Source: an uncultured Collinsella sp. (GTDB taxonomy: Bacteria > Actinomycetota > Coriobacteriia > Coriobacteriales > Coriobacteriaceae). From it: DNA of 64,000 bases. Position 1 is the first letter of the stretch; each line of letters starts with the position of its first letter. The DNA lies in the NCBI GenBank assembly GCA_959599095.1, contig CAUGGC010000007.1:10090-74089 (forward strand). Direction: 5' to 3'. The position numbers and the translations under genes were made by a program. This document shows, piece after piece, positions 50,858-58,768 of this stretch. The notes below the pieces were generated by a model, which searched no databases, had not been told where the DNA came from, and saw only the letters and a program-made list of their open reading frames with translations.

Positions 50858-51379
50858 CTACTCGTGCTGGTTGGTGCGGTGCTCGTACTCCTCGGGGGTG
50901 ATGACATCCTTGATGCGCAGGTTGACGCCCGCCACCTCAAGGCCGGTCATCGCAGCCAGACGCTCGGTCACGCGTGCCTTAACGTCGTCGAAAATCGCGG
51001 GCGCGTAGGCGCCGTACTCGATAATGACGGAAATGTTGACGACCACGCGGTTGTCATCGGTGACCTCGACCGTCACGCCCTTGGTCAGATTCTCGGCACC
51101 AAACTGCTCCTGCACAAAGTGCGTGAGGTTGCCCTTCATGCCCAAGACGTGCGGCACCTCGCGGGTGGCCATAGCGACGATCTTCTCAATCACACCGTTG
51201 GAATAGGTCAGCGAGTCCTCGGACTCGTCTGTTTCCTCATCGTCCTCGTCCGCATCGTCGGCGGGTTCGGCCTCGACGAGCGCCTCGTCCTCGAGCGTTA
51301 CGTCCTCGGCCTCGGCGGTGACGGTCTCGTCTGCCTCGAGCTCGGTATCGGCCACATCGACCTTCGTGTTAAAAGCCAT
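50858..51379 (-). CDS. Asp23/Gls24 family envelope stress response protein
   Basis: A 173-aa cytosolic protein expected to be tethered to the membrane by AmaP. The first ~60 residues are almost wholly acidic. The Asp23 domain follows: SNGVIEKIVAMATREVPHVLGM, then VTVEVTDDNRVVVNISVIIEYG. Co-transcribed with DUF2273 and amaP, the conserved Gram-positive arrangement. Good SD AAGGAGG before the ATG. Its TAG stop is joined to a palindromic repeat. Confidence 0.9.
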   Translation of the reverse strand: MAFNTKVDVADTELEADETVTAEAEDVTLEDEALVEAEPADDADEDDEETDESEDSLTYSNGVIEKIVAMATREVPHVLGMKGNLTHFVQEQFGAENLTKGVTVEVTDDNRVVVNISVIIEYGAYAPAIFDDVKARVTERLAAMTGLEVAGVNLRIKDVITPEEYEHRTNQHE

Positions 51380-51423
51380 GGTTCCTCCTTATGCCCACCG
51401 CACACGCGGCGGTCGAATACATA

Positions 51424-51801
51424 CTAGCGGCCGCTAAACAGACGACCGAAGAAGTTGACGATCCCGTTCTCGCCGTCACGGATCTGGCCAATCACGGCGC
51501 CGATCAGTACAAAGAAAGCGATGACGAGCGTATCCCACAGGCCGAGCGTGAGCACCAGCACGGCGAGCACAAAACCAGCGACGGCTCCAAGCGTGGTGTT
51601 GGGATGACGGACGGCATAGCTCCAGATGGCTGCCCCCGTACCCTTGATGAGACCCATGGCCTCATCAAAATCATTGGCGACCGCGTCATGCGACTCGGTA
51701 CCCTCCACCTTGGGATCGACGACCTCGCTAGCCGGCGCGGCGCTCTGATCGATAGTCAGGCGCGGAGTGCGGACGGTCTTGTCTTGATTGGTATCACTCA
51801 C
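51424..51801 (-). CDS. DUF2273 small membrane protein
   Basis: A 125-aa protein with a ~65-residue polar N-terminus and the DUF2273 core: two helices around HPNTTLGAVAGFVLAVLVL and LWDTLVIAFFVLIGAVIG, then RDGENGIVNFFGRLFSGR. It starts at a GTG that overlaps the amaP stop, with GGAGG at -8; the longer frame inside amaP was rejected. Function unknown, but it is a standard partner of Asp23/AmaP. Confidence 0.85.
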   Translation of the reverse strand: MSDTNQDKTVRTPRLTIDQSAAPASEVVDPKVEGTESHDAVANDFDEAMGLIKGTGAAIWSYAVRHPNTTLGAVAGFVLAVLVLTLGLWDTLVIAFFVLIGAVIGQIRDGENGIVNFFGRLFSGR

Positions 51802-52339
51802 CGGAAACCTCCACGGTCTGGACGGTAGTCTTGGACGGCAAAAAACGAACGCGTGCGGTCGTGCCCGGCGTGCCGAGCATGGTGTCGCAGGCCTCCTCGA
51901 TACGTTGCTGCATCGCGGCTGCAAGGGAGGCCACATCCCGGTCGTCGAGCGCGATGGCGTCGACCTTAAAACGGACGCGCGATTCGTCGGAGCCCTGCAC
52001 GCGCGCCTCGACATGCTCGACCATCACGCGGTCGTCGCGCTCTGCCGCGGTGCGAGCACACGAGGAGAGGGCGGCGAGCGTGACCTCGATATTACGCTCC
52101 CCCGCCGGATGCACGCAGGACGGCTCGCGACGAGCAAACATCAGGCGAAAGAAACACACGAGCACGCCGAGCGCCACGACACCGCCGCACGCCGTAACAA
52201 CGATGCGAGGCAGCGAATCGCGCATCAGCAGCATAAAGCGATAGGTATATGGCCCCCAAAACTGGCAGACCAACGTACCCAGCGCCACAACGGCGGCGAC
52301 AAGATACACGATCGCCAGGGCTCGTTTGAGCACGCGCAT
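51794..52339 (-). CDS. amaP: Alkaline shock response membrane anchor protein AmaP
   Basis: A 181-aa protein with two N-terminal membrane helices (residues ~8-27 and ~46-66) and a soluble alpha/beta domain. In Staphylococcus AmaP anchors Asp23 at the membrane. First gene of amaP-DUF2273-asp23; the ATG follows AAGGGAG. The assignment rests on architecture and operon context more than on sequence motifs. Confidence 0.82.
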   Translation of the reverse strand: MRVLKRALAIVYLVAAVVALGTLVCQFWGPYTYRFMLLMRDSLPRIVVTACGGVVALGVLVCFFRLMFARREPSCVHPAGERNIEVTLAALSSCARTAAERDDRVMVEHVEARVQGSDESRVRFKVDAIALDDRDVASLAAAMQQRIEEACDTMLGTPGTTARVRFLPSKTTVQTVEVSGE

Positions 52340-52392
52340 GCGGCGCTCCCTTCAAATCTCGATCCAAGGAATGCAAAACGATTCGCATCATT

Positions 52393-52437
52393 ATAAAAGA
52401 GCCGGGTCCGGTGCCTCATTGCACGCGGATCCGGCTC
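52393..52437 (-). terminator. yebC terminator
   Basis: Stem AGCCGGATCCG / CGGACCCGGCT (one mismatch), followed by CTTTTATAAT on the minus strand. It lies ~70 nt after the yebC stop. Confidence 0.7.
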
Positions 52438-52506
52438 ATCTATTCCACGAGGCTTGCATGCTCGCTTCATTATGCCCAGATATGCACGGCTCAATCCGTG
52501 CGGGCG

Positions 52507-53313
52507 CTACTCCTCCTCGAGGGCAGCGATGACCTCGTCGGTCATGTCCATGGTGCTGTAGACGTCCTGGACGTCGTCGAGCTCCTCAAGACGGTCGATG
52601 AGGCGCTGAACCTTCTTGGCGTCGGCACCGGAGACCTCGGTCGGGGTGGTCGGGACCATGGTGGTCTCGGAGCCCTTGACCTGGACGCCCTGCTCCTCGA
52701 GCGCCTTGGAGACAGCCATGACCTCGTTGGCAGTAGTCCAGACGATCCACTCCTCGCCGGCGTCCTCGTAGTCCTCGCCACCGGCCTCGGCGATGGCCAT
52801 CATGAACTCATCCTCGTCACCGGCAGCACCGTTGGCGATCATGGTCTCCTTCTTGGCGTTCTCGTCCAGGATCTCCTTGGCGACGACGATCTGGCCCTTG
52901 CGCTCAAACTGGAAGGCGACGGAGCCGGAGGTGCCCAGGTTGCCACCAGCGTGGGAGAAGGCGGAACGGACATCAGCGGCGGTACGGTTGCGGTTGTCGG
53001 TCAGGCAGTCGACGTAGACGGCGACACCGGCGGGACCGTAGCCCTCGTACACGATGTTCTCGTAGACGGCAGCGTCGGCACCCGAGCCAAAAGCCTTGTC
53101 GATAGCGGACTTGATCTTGTCCTTAGGCATGGACTGAGCCTTGGCCTTGGCAACGGCAGCGGCGAGGCTGGCGTTGTTCTCGGGCAGCGGGTCACCGCCG
53201 AGACGGGCAGCAACGGTGATGTTGCGGCTGAGCTTGGAGAAGAGGGCGGAACGCTTGGCGTCCTGCGCGCCCTTACGATGCTTGGTTGTGGCCCACTTAG
53301 AGTGTCCGGACAT
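52507..53313 (-). CDS. yebC: YebC/PmpR-family protein (TACO1-like)
   Basis: A 268-aa three-domain protein; recent work on the family points to relief of ribosome stalling at proline stretches, older work to DNA-binding regulation. The N-terminus SGHSKWATTKHRKGAQDAKR is the family hallmark (usually SGHSKWANIKHRK). MPKDKIKSAIDKA and YEGYGPAGVAVYVDCLTDN follow. SD AGGAGA precedes the ATG. Single gene with its own terminator. Confidence 0.93.
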   Translation of the reverse strand: MSGHSKWATTKHRKGAQDAKRSALFSKLSRNITVAARLGGDPLPENNASLAAAVAKAKAQSMPKDKIKSAIDKAFGSGADAAVYENIVYEGYGPAGVAVYVDCLTDNRNRTAADVRSAFSHAGGNLGTSGSVAFQFERKGQIVVAKEILDENAKKETMIANGAAGDEDEFMMAIAEAGGEDYEDAGEEWIVWTTANEVMAVSKALEEQGVQVKGSETTMVPTTPTEVSGADAKKVQRLIDRLEELDDVQDVYSTMDMTDEVIAALEEE

Positions 53314-53441
53314 ACGTGTCTCCTATCGGTTTCGACCTAAAGCCCAGCGCAGATGCTCGGGCAATATAAACAAACGTCGTTATGATATACCTACTGGCCT
53401 GCGAGATAAACCCCAAAATGAAGGCGTCGTGATGATGGCCC

Positions 53442-53477
53442 CTTTGGTGCAAAGAAACCTGACCCCAATGCACCAAG
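53442..53477 (-). repeat. Stop-abutting hairpin, GGGACAGG family (DUF6020 copy)
   Basis: Arms CTTTGGTGCA and TGCACCAAG; coding-strand loop TTGGGGTCAGGTTTCTT. The gene's TAA stop is flush with the element. The stem is the same TTGGTGCA as in the thrE copy. Confidence 0.75.
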
Positions 53478-55661
53478 TTAGGACCAGAAGAAGTCGCTGC
53501 GGGTGACGGTGGCGCCGATGGCGAAGGGCATGCAGGCGATGACCGGATACAGGTAGCGCATGTAAGTCGAGCCGTTGCACGGGCCAATCAGGCACACGGC
53601 GAGCACGCCCAACAGCGGCACCCAGATCGCCAGCGCACGCCATGAATGACGACGCAGCAAGTAGACCACCACGGCGATCATGATCCACACATAGGTGGCC
53701 GAGCTCATGGTGAGCGAGATAAAGGGAACACGCTGCACCGCCACACGGTACAAATTGATCAGGTGGTCGCACCAGCGCACCACGTTGCTGTCAACCGGAT
53801 GGAAGTCGAAGTACTTGAGGTTGTCGGGACGCGCCATGATCTCGGCACTACGCGCCGTGCTGTAGACCCAGGCATCGCGCGCGCTCGGATAAAAGTACCC
53901 GTAGTAGTTATTGATGAGCGCCGAGATATAGCACTCGGGATCCTTCTTAAACATCTGAGCCCACACCTCAAAATAGGCCTTGATGTCCTCCTGCGAGGCG
54001 TACTCGTTAAAGCAGTTCTTGACGGCATCGGACTTGTCGGGGTTGTAGCGGCGGCCCAGGTTCTCGTACTTGAGTACGCGATCGATCACGGCACGCTCTT
54101 CATCGGTCACCGAACCGTCGCAAGGAGCCTCCACGATGGTGCCGTCCTCCTTAACCGTGGGGTTGACGCCCGAGTTGAGGCCGTCGTGCTTTTGGACGAA
54201 ACGAGCCGTCTGCTGGAACGGAATCGAGAGGATTTCGCGCTTGGAACCAGGCGTGATATCGTGCGCCGGCATAAAGACCTTGGTGAAGTACATATTAGAG
54301 GCAAGGCAGAGCGCGAGCACCGCGAGAACGCCAACCCAACGGAAACGCGGGATGGCGCCCGAAGGCGCAGCACCAGTCTGCTTGGCTGCACGACGAGCCA
54401 TATGCACGTCCCATACGCAAAACGCCGCCGCGATTACGCATGCCGCCAGGGGAAACACCAGGCCGCCGTTGCGCAGAAACGTGGAACCCATGGCGCCCAG
54501 AGCGAGCAGCAGCCAGTCGTGGCGCGCAAAGAGCACGGGGGCCTTCTCGCCCGCTCGCTCGACATTGGCATCACGACGGGGCAAGCCACATGCCACGAGC
54601 TTGACGGTCTGTACCAGCAGCACCAAGAACGCGTCGGCAAAGAGCACGTCTTTGGTGAGCAACGCCGCGTAGTTAGAGAACATCGGCATAAACGCAAAGA
54701 ACAGCAGGATCGCACCGCGAACCGGCAGACTCACGCCCAGTTTGCGCAGCGACGAAATGGAATAGGCCATGCAGGCAGCCGTGATGACGAACTGAGCACA
54801 GGTGTAGATGGCAAGCCCCGCGTTAGCGCTGTTGAACAGTGAAAGCCCCAGCTGGACGCACGAACCGATGATAGCCGTGTGCACCACGGGGTGATGTCCG
54901 TTGAGCAACACATTGGGATTGAGCAGACGCAGGTAGTCACTCGTGCCGTTGGGGTAGTTGAACCACTGGCGAATCTGCGCACCCGTATCTCCCATAAAAA
55001 GACCGGGCAGCGAAGCGATAAGCGTGGGCGCCCAGGCGATCATAAGCACCAGGAAGGGCCCGGCAAAGGGATGGACCGAGAGCACGGCGTGAGTCACACG
55101 CCATACGCGGCCAAAGTGCGCTTCGGAAAACGGAATGCGCCGAGAGCTCAGCCAATCTAGACACTCAAAGGCAAGGTAGAAGGCAACGACCGCCAAGAGC
55201 ATCCAGCCCGCGCCGCCAATCCAGGCGCAGATGATGCGGGCTTTGTCGCCAAGGACAATCTCGGCCGAGTCGGTGAGATCGTAGCTGCGGCCGAACACCA
55301 TGCAGATGGCGAAGAACAGCGACGGCAGAATGATCGATGGACGCCAGGTGTCGCCACGGCCAAAGAACACGTAGCGAAACGGCAAGGTGAGCAGGCAGGC
55401 AAGTGCAAGCAGCATGACCGCGTCGGTATGGCCGGCAAACGAGAGGAGCACCTCGTAGCACACGTACAGCATGCCCGAGGCTTTGGGGTCAATCGCCAAG
55501 ACTGCGTTGCTCGACACCGGGGCAGGATCGATGGAAAACGCCGTGGTCGCCAACAGCGCGAGCAAAAATGCGATGAGCGTCTGCTTGGCGGGGTAGCGCT
55601 TAAACCAGACGATGCGGGCAGCGTCGCGCGCAGCCGTTGTGGAGAGGTCGGAATCCTTCAC
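53478..55661 (-). CDS. DUF6020 family multi-pass membrane protein
   Basis: A 727-aa protein with about 13 membrane helices and a large extracytoplasmic loop near residues 470-630. An Asp pair after helix 5 (LFMGDTGAQIRQWFNYP) and the HHPVVHT motif give it the look of a GT-C glycosyltransferase. It resembles the DUF6020 proteins of Collinsella and relatives. A role in building an envelope glycopolymer is inferred only. It starts at a GTG with AAAGG upstream; no sugar-synthesis genes lie next to it. Confidence 0.75.
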   Translation of the reverse strand: MKDSDLSTTAARDAARIVWFKRYPAKQTLIAFLLALLATTAFSIDPAPVSSNAVLAIDPKASGMLYVCYEVLLSFAGHTDAVMLLALACLLTLPFRYVFFGRGDTWRPSIILPSLFFAICMVFGRSYDLTDSAEIVLGDKARIICAWIGGAGWMLLAVVAFYLAFECLDWLSSRRIPFSEAHFGRVWRVTHAVLSVHPFAGPFLVLMIAWAPTLIASLPGLFMGDTGAQIRQWFNYPNGTSDYLRLLNPNVLLNGHHPVVHTAIIGSCVQLGLSLFNSANAGLAIYTCAQFVITAACMAYSISSLRKLGVSLPVRGAILLFFAFMPMFSNYAALLTKDVLFADAFLVLLVQTVKLVACGLPRRDANVERAGEKAPVLFARHDWLLLALGAMGSTFLRNGGLVFPLAACVIAAAFCVWDVHMARRAAKQTGAAPSGAIPRFRWVGVLAVLALCLASNMYFTKVFMPAHDITPGSKREILSIPFQQTARFVQKHDGLNSGVNPTVKEDGTIVEAPCDGSVTDEERAVIDRVLKYENLGRRYNPDKSDAVKNCFNEYASQEDIKAYFEVWAQMFKKDPECYISALINNYYGYFYPSARDAWVYSTARSAEIMARPDNLKYFDFHPVDSNVVRWCDHLINLYRVAVQRVPFISLTMSSATYVWIMIAVVVYLLRRHSWRALAIWVPLLGVLAVCLIGPCNGSTYMRYLYPVIACMPFAIGATVTRSDFFWS

Positions 55662-55701
55662 AGTCCGAAAGCCTTTCTAGAAACCCATCAAACTCGGCAA
55701 G

Positions 55702-55735
55702 ACCACCACAAAGGTGCCTGTCCCCTTTGTGGTAG
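55702..55735 (-). repeat. Stop-abutting hairpin, GGGACAGG family (lgt copy)
   Basis: Arms ACCACAAAGG and CCTTTGTGGT, extended by three pairs with one mismatch; coding-strand loop GGACAGGCA. It starts immediately after the lgt TAA stop. Confidence 0.78.
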
Positions 55736-56557
55736 TTAGGCGTCGAGGTAGATGCGCTGGGGCCGGTTGCGGCGACGAGCAAAGATGATGAGCGCCAGGC
55801 CGGCGATCACGAGCGGCAGACTCAGCAGCTGGCCCATGGTGATGACGCCGCCCAGCAGATAACCCAGCTGGGCATCGGGCACGCGCACGAACTCAACGAG
55901 AAAGCGGACGATGCCGTACCCCATCACGAACACGCCCATAAACGTACCCTGGGGCAGCAGCGGCTTTTTGCGGCTGAGCACCTGCAGAATGCAAAAGAGC
56001 ACAATACCCTCGAGGAATGCCTCGTAGAGCTGGGAGGGATGGCGCGGCATATCACCCGCGGTGCCGCCAAAGATCACGCCCCAGGGCAGATCGGTCGGCT
56101 TGCCCCACAGCTCGCCGTTGACAAAGTTGGCGCAGCGTCCCAGACATAAGGCCAGCGGAGCACCGATAACGGCAAGGTCGGCGATGGTCCAGGCGTCGAG
56201 CTTGTACATGCGGCACACGAGCACGCCGCCGATAATGCCGCCCACCAGGCCGCCATGGAAGCTCATGCCGCCCTCGTTGGTGGCAAAGATCTCGAGCGGG
56301 TGCGCCCAGTAGTAGCCATCACCGTAAAAGACGACGTAGAACAGGCGCGCACCGATAATGAGGCCAAAGACCACGCCGACCACGACACTCGTCAGGTCAT
56401 CAATCGTGATGTTAAAGCCCCAGCGACGCTGCGTGCGGTACATGACGACCGCCGTGAGCAGAGCGCCAACCACGTAGGCCAGGCCGTACCAGTAGATGGT
56501 GATGGGGCCCGCCGAGATCGCGACAGGATCGAGCATATGGTAGAAGTCGTTGAGCAT
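55736..56557 (-). CDS. lgt: Prolipoprotein diacylglyceryl transferase
   Basis: Transfers diacylglycerol from phosphatidylglycerol to the lipobox Cys of prolipoproteins. The 273-aa protein has about seven helices, the N-terminal IYWYGLAYVVG, the catalytic HGGLVGGIIGG region and the signature GRCANFVNGELWG with the essential Arg and Asn. The ATG after GGAGG was chosen; a 20-codon upstream extension crosses the nifU-end hairpin and is not coding. Confidence 0.94.
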   Translation of the reverse strand: MLNDFYHMLDPVAISAGPITIYWYGLAYVVGALLTAVVMYRTQRRWGFNITIDDLTSVVVGVVFGLIIGARLFYVVFYGDGYYWAHPLEIFATNEGGMSFHGGLVGGIIGGVLVCRMYKLDAWTIADLAVIGAPLALCLGRCANFVNGELWGKPTDLPWGVIFGGTAGDMPRHPSQLYEAFLEGIVLFCILQVLSRKKPLLPQGTFMGVFVMGYGIVRFLVEFVRVPDAQLGYLLGGVITMGQLLSLPLVIAGLALIIFARRRNRPQRIYLDA

Positions 56558-56579
56558 GTCGACCCTCCTACTCCCTACA

Positions 56580-56622
56580 TACAAATGCGGCCGCGGGCCT
56601 TGCGCTCGCAGCCGCATATTTG
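56580..56622 (-). terminator. Hairpin after the NifU-like gene
   Basis: Stem ATGCGGC / GCCGCAT with an inner GC-rich arm, then TTTGTATG on the minus strand, 45 nt after the NifU-like stop. Confidence 0.5.
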
Positions 56623-56666
56623 GGCGTAACGTCTATGCGGAGTATGCCGTCCGCAGCTTTCGCATC

Positions 56667-56945
56667 TTAGAACGGCGCGTACTCGTCGTACAGGTCCTCG
56701 GCCTCGCCGGAAGCATTGACCTGCTCGACGCGGGTAACGCCGGGCACATGCTCCTTCAGGATACGCTCAATGCCCATGGACAGGGTCAGCGAGCTCATGG
56801 GGCAGCCGGCGCAGGCGCCCTGCAGTTCCAGTTTGACGACGCCCTCGTCGTCAACGCCCACATACTCCATATCGCCGCCATCGGCCTGCAGGTTGGGGCG
56901 AATCTCTTCAAGAACCTTCTTAAGCAGCTCTTCGTTAACAGCCAC
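56667..56945 (-). CDS. NifU C-terminal-domain Fe-S scaffold protein
   Basis: A 92-aa protein made only of the NifU-like C-terminal domain: LEEIRPNLQADGGDMEYVGV, then the cluster-binding CxxC in GACAGCPMSSLTL. Such proteins act as Fe-S scaffolds or carriers. It starts at a GTG with AAAGGAG. No suf or isc genes lie in the window. Confidence 0.9.
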   Translation of the reverse strand: MAVNEELLKKVLEEIRPNLQADGGDMEYVGVDDEGVVKLELQGACAGCPMSSLTLSMGIERILKEHVPGVTRVEQVNASGEAEDLYDEYAPF

Positions 56946-57116
56946 AGGGGCTCCTTTCTCACAATAACGCGGGCGCGCCCGCGGACAGAAGCTATGTTAC
57001 TACAGCCATGTACCCGCTCACGAGCCGTCCATGCGCGCAGACGCGACTTTCACGAGTAGTCAATTTGGGACGGGGCTCTTTGAGCTGCGTTCGTCGTCAG
57101 ATAGCGACAACGCATA

Positions 57117-57641
57117 TTACTGTCGAGCCTGTCCCCCGGTACCAATCTGAACATCGACGATGACCTGGCGGTAGCTGATGCCGCAAGAGTCAAGAATGCG
57201 GCGGCTGATACGGCCATCATCGGTGTCGGCGTACTTGTTGTCCAGGTAGACAACCTCGCCCACGCCCACCTGCGCCAAAATCTTGGCGCAGTCGTGGCAC
57301 GGAAACAGCGTGACGTAGACCGTGGAACCCTCGAGGTCCTTGAGCGAACCACGGTAGTTGAGCACGGCGTTGGCCTCGGCGTGGACCACGTAGTTGTGCT
57401 TGTCCTGCAGCGGGTCGTCGCTCGTACCCCACGGGAAAAAGTCGTCGTTGAGCGCCGAGGGTGTACCGTTGTAGCCCACCGAAAGGATGCGGTGGTTGGT
57501 GCTGGCGATGCACGCACCCACCTGCGTGTTGGGGTCCTTGCTGCGGCGCTGCGCGGCGATGGCCACGCTCATAAAGAACTCGTCCCAGCTAATGACGTCC
57601 AGGCGCTTGCCTGACGAAGTTTGATGAAGATCGTCCGACAT
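57117..57641 (-). CDS. dCMP deaminase (ComEB-like)
   Basis: A 174-aa zinc cytidine deaminase-fold protein, probably converting dCMP to dUMP for thymidylate synthesis. Zinc and catalytic motifs are VVHAEANAVLN (His and Glu) and LFPCHDCAK (two Cys). VGACIASTNHRILSVGYNGTP is the family N-terminal region. ATG chosen behind GGAGGTGTC. The last codons (GTGGQARQ) are encoded by a stretch containing GGGGGACAGGC, resembling the repeat core found after other genes. Confidence 0.88.
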   Translation of the reverse strand: MSDDLHQTSSGKRLDVISWDEFFMSVAIAAQRRSKDPNTQVGACIASTNHRILSVGYNGTPSALNDDFFPWGTSDDPLQDKHNYVVHAEANAVLNYRGSLKDLEGSTVYVTLFPCHDCAKILAQVGVGEVVYLDNKYADTDDGRISRRILDSCGISYRQVIVDVQIGTGGQARQ

Positions 57642-57688
57642 GGCAGACACCTCCGTAATCGCAATAGTTTGACCCATTGTAGCAGGTG

Positions 57689-57725
57689 AAAGGTGGGGGC
57701 GTTTGTCCCACCGGCGCCCTCACTT
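57689..57725 (-). repeat. Stop-abutting hairpin, GGGACA variant (coaX copy)
   Basis: Arms AAAGGTGGGGGCG (57689-57701) and CGCCCTCACTTT (57714-57725) pair with one bulge and one wobble; the coding-strand loop is CCGGTGGGACAAA. The coaX TAA stop abuts it. Weaker match than the other copies. Confidence 0.55.
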
Positions 57726-58577
57726 TTACACGCGGCGGGGCTTTTGGTTGATGCGGTAGAGCTCGGCGAGACCCCGCAGCGTCAGTGCGTCATCTACCGT
57801 CAGGCTGTGGCCGACCAACGCCGCGAGTGCCTCGGCATCGTCGCCGGTAATTACGATGGGCACGTCGCCCTCCCCCGCGGCCTTGGTCGCGCGCATCTCG
57901 GCGAGCACCATGTCGAGCATGCCGTCGATACGGGCCACCTCGCCCAAGACCACGCCCGAGCGCATGGCCTCGCGCGTGTTGCGGCCGATGACGTGCGTTG
58001 GCGCCGAAGGCTCGACCTGCGGCAAACGCGCCGCAGCGGCCGAAAGCGACCGGGCACCGAGCGCCAGACCCGGCGCGATGACGCCGCCCACAAAGGTTCC
58101 GCACGCGTCGATGACCTCAATATTGGTCGTCGTGCCCAGGTCGATCACGATGCACGGAGAGCCGTAGACGGCACGGGCCGCCACGGCGTCGGCAATGCGG
58201 TCGGGGCCGATCTCGGCCGGGTCGTCGTAGTGGACGGGCATGCTGGTCTTAAGTCCCGGTCCCACCGTGAGCACGCGTCCCGTGCAGGTACGGGAAAGCG
58301 CCGCCTTCCACGGGCGCTCGAGCGCCGGTACCACGCAGCTCAGCACTGCGGCCGCGGGAACGAGTGCACCCGGCATGCCCGCATCGGCTGCCAGTGCGCA
58401 CATGACCTGCGCGAGCCTCATGCGCGCTTCGTCGGCTGTGATGCTCGACGGCGTCGTGATCTCGCACGTCGCAAGCGGGCATTCCTGCGCCGCAGCCGAA
58501 TCCTCGGCAAACAGACCAAAGCGAATGAACGTGTTACCCACGTCGACCGTCAATATGTATGCGCACCCATTAAGCAT
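57726..58577 (-). CDS. coaX: Type III pantothenate kinase
   Basis: First step of coenzyme A synthesis; the CoaX type is K+-dependent and insensitive to CoA feedback. The 283-aa ASKHA-fold protein has the phosphate motif ILTVDVGNTFIRFGLF, GPDRIADAVAA with the catalytic Asp, and VIDLGTTTNIEVID. ATG chosen behind AAAGGAG. Divergent from the OPT transporter gene, with a 191-nt shared control region. Confidence 0.93.
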   Translation of the reverse strand: MLNGCAYILTVDVGNTFIRFGLFAEDSAAAQECPLATCEITTPSSITADEARMRLAQVMCALAADAGMPGALVPAAAVLSCVVPALERPWKAALSRTCTGRVLTVGPGLKTSMPVHYDDPAEIGPDRIADAVAARAVYGSPCIVIDLGTTTNIEVIDACGTFVGGVIAPGLALGARSLSAAAARLPQVEPSAPTHVIGRNTREAMRSGVVLGEVARIDGMLDMVLAEMRATKAAGEGDVPIVITGDDAEALAALVGHSLTVDDALTLRGLAELYRINQKPRRV

Positions 58578-58768
58578 CGTCGGCGCTCCTTTCGTCTGCC
58601 CAGCAGTATATCGCCTACCTAAACCAGTCATCCCAAAATGACTAGCTTGCGGCTATACTGGTGCGCGGTCGCGCGCGAGCTCACGCGGCGGCCCTTGGTA
58701 ACCCGACTTCCCGCGCCGTATCCGTAGCGGCGCTCCCGGGGGAGCGGATATACGCAAAGGAGTTTTAT

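Noticed and set aside
51807..52014. N-terminal extension of the DUF2273 protein
   Set aside because: It lies entirely within amaP in another frame; the GTG overlapping the amaP stop has GGAGG at correct spacing.
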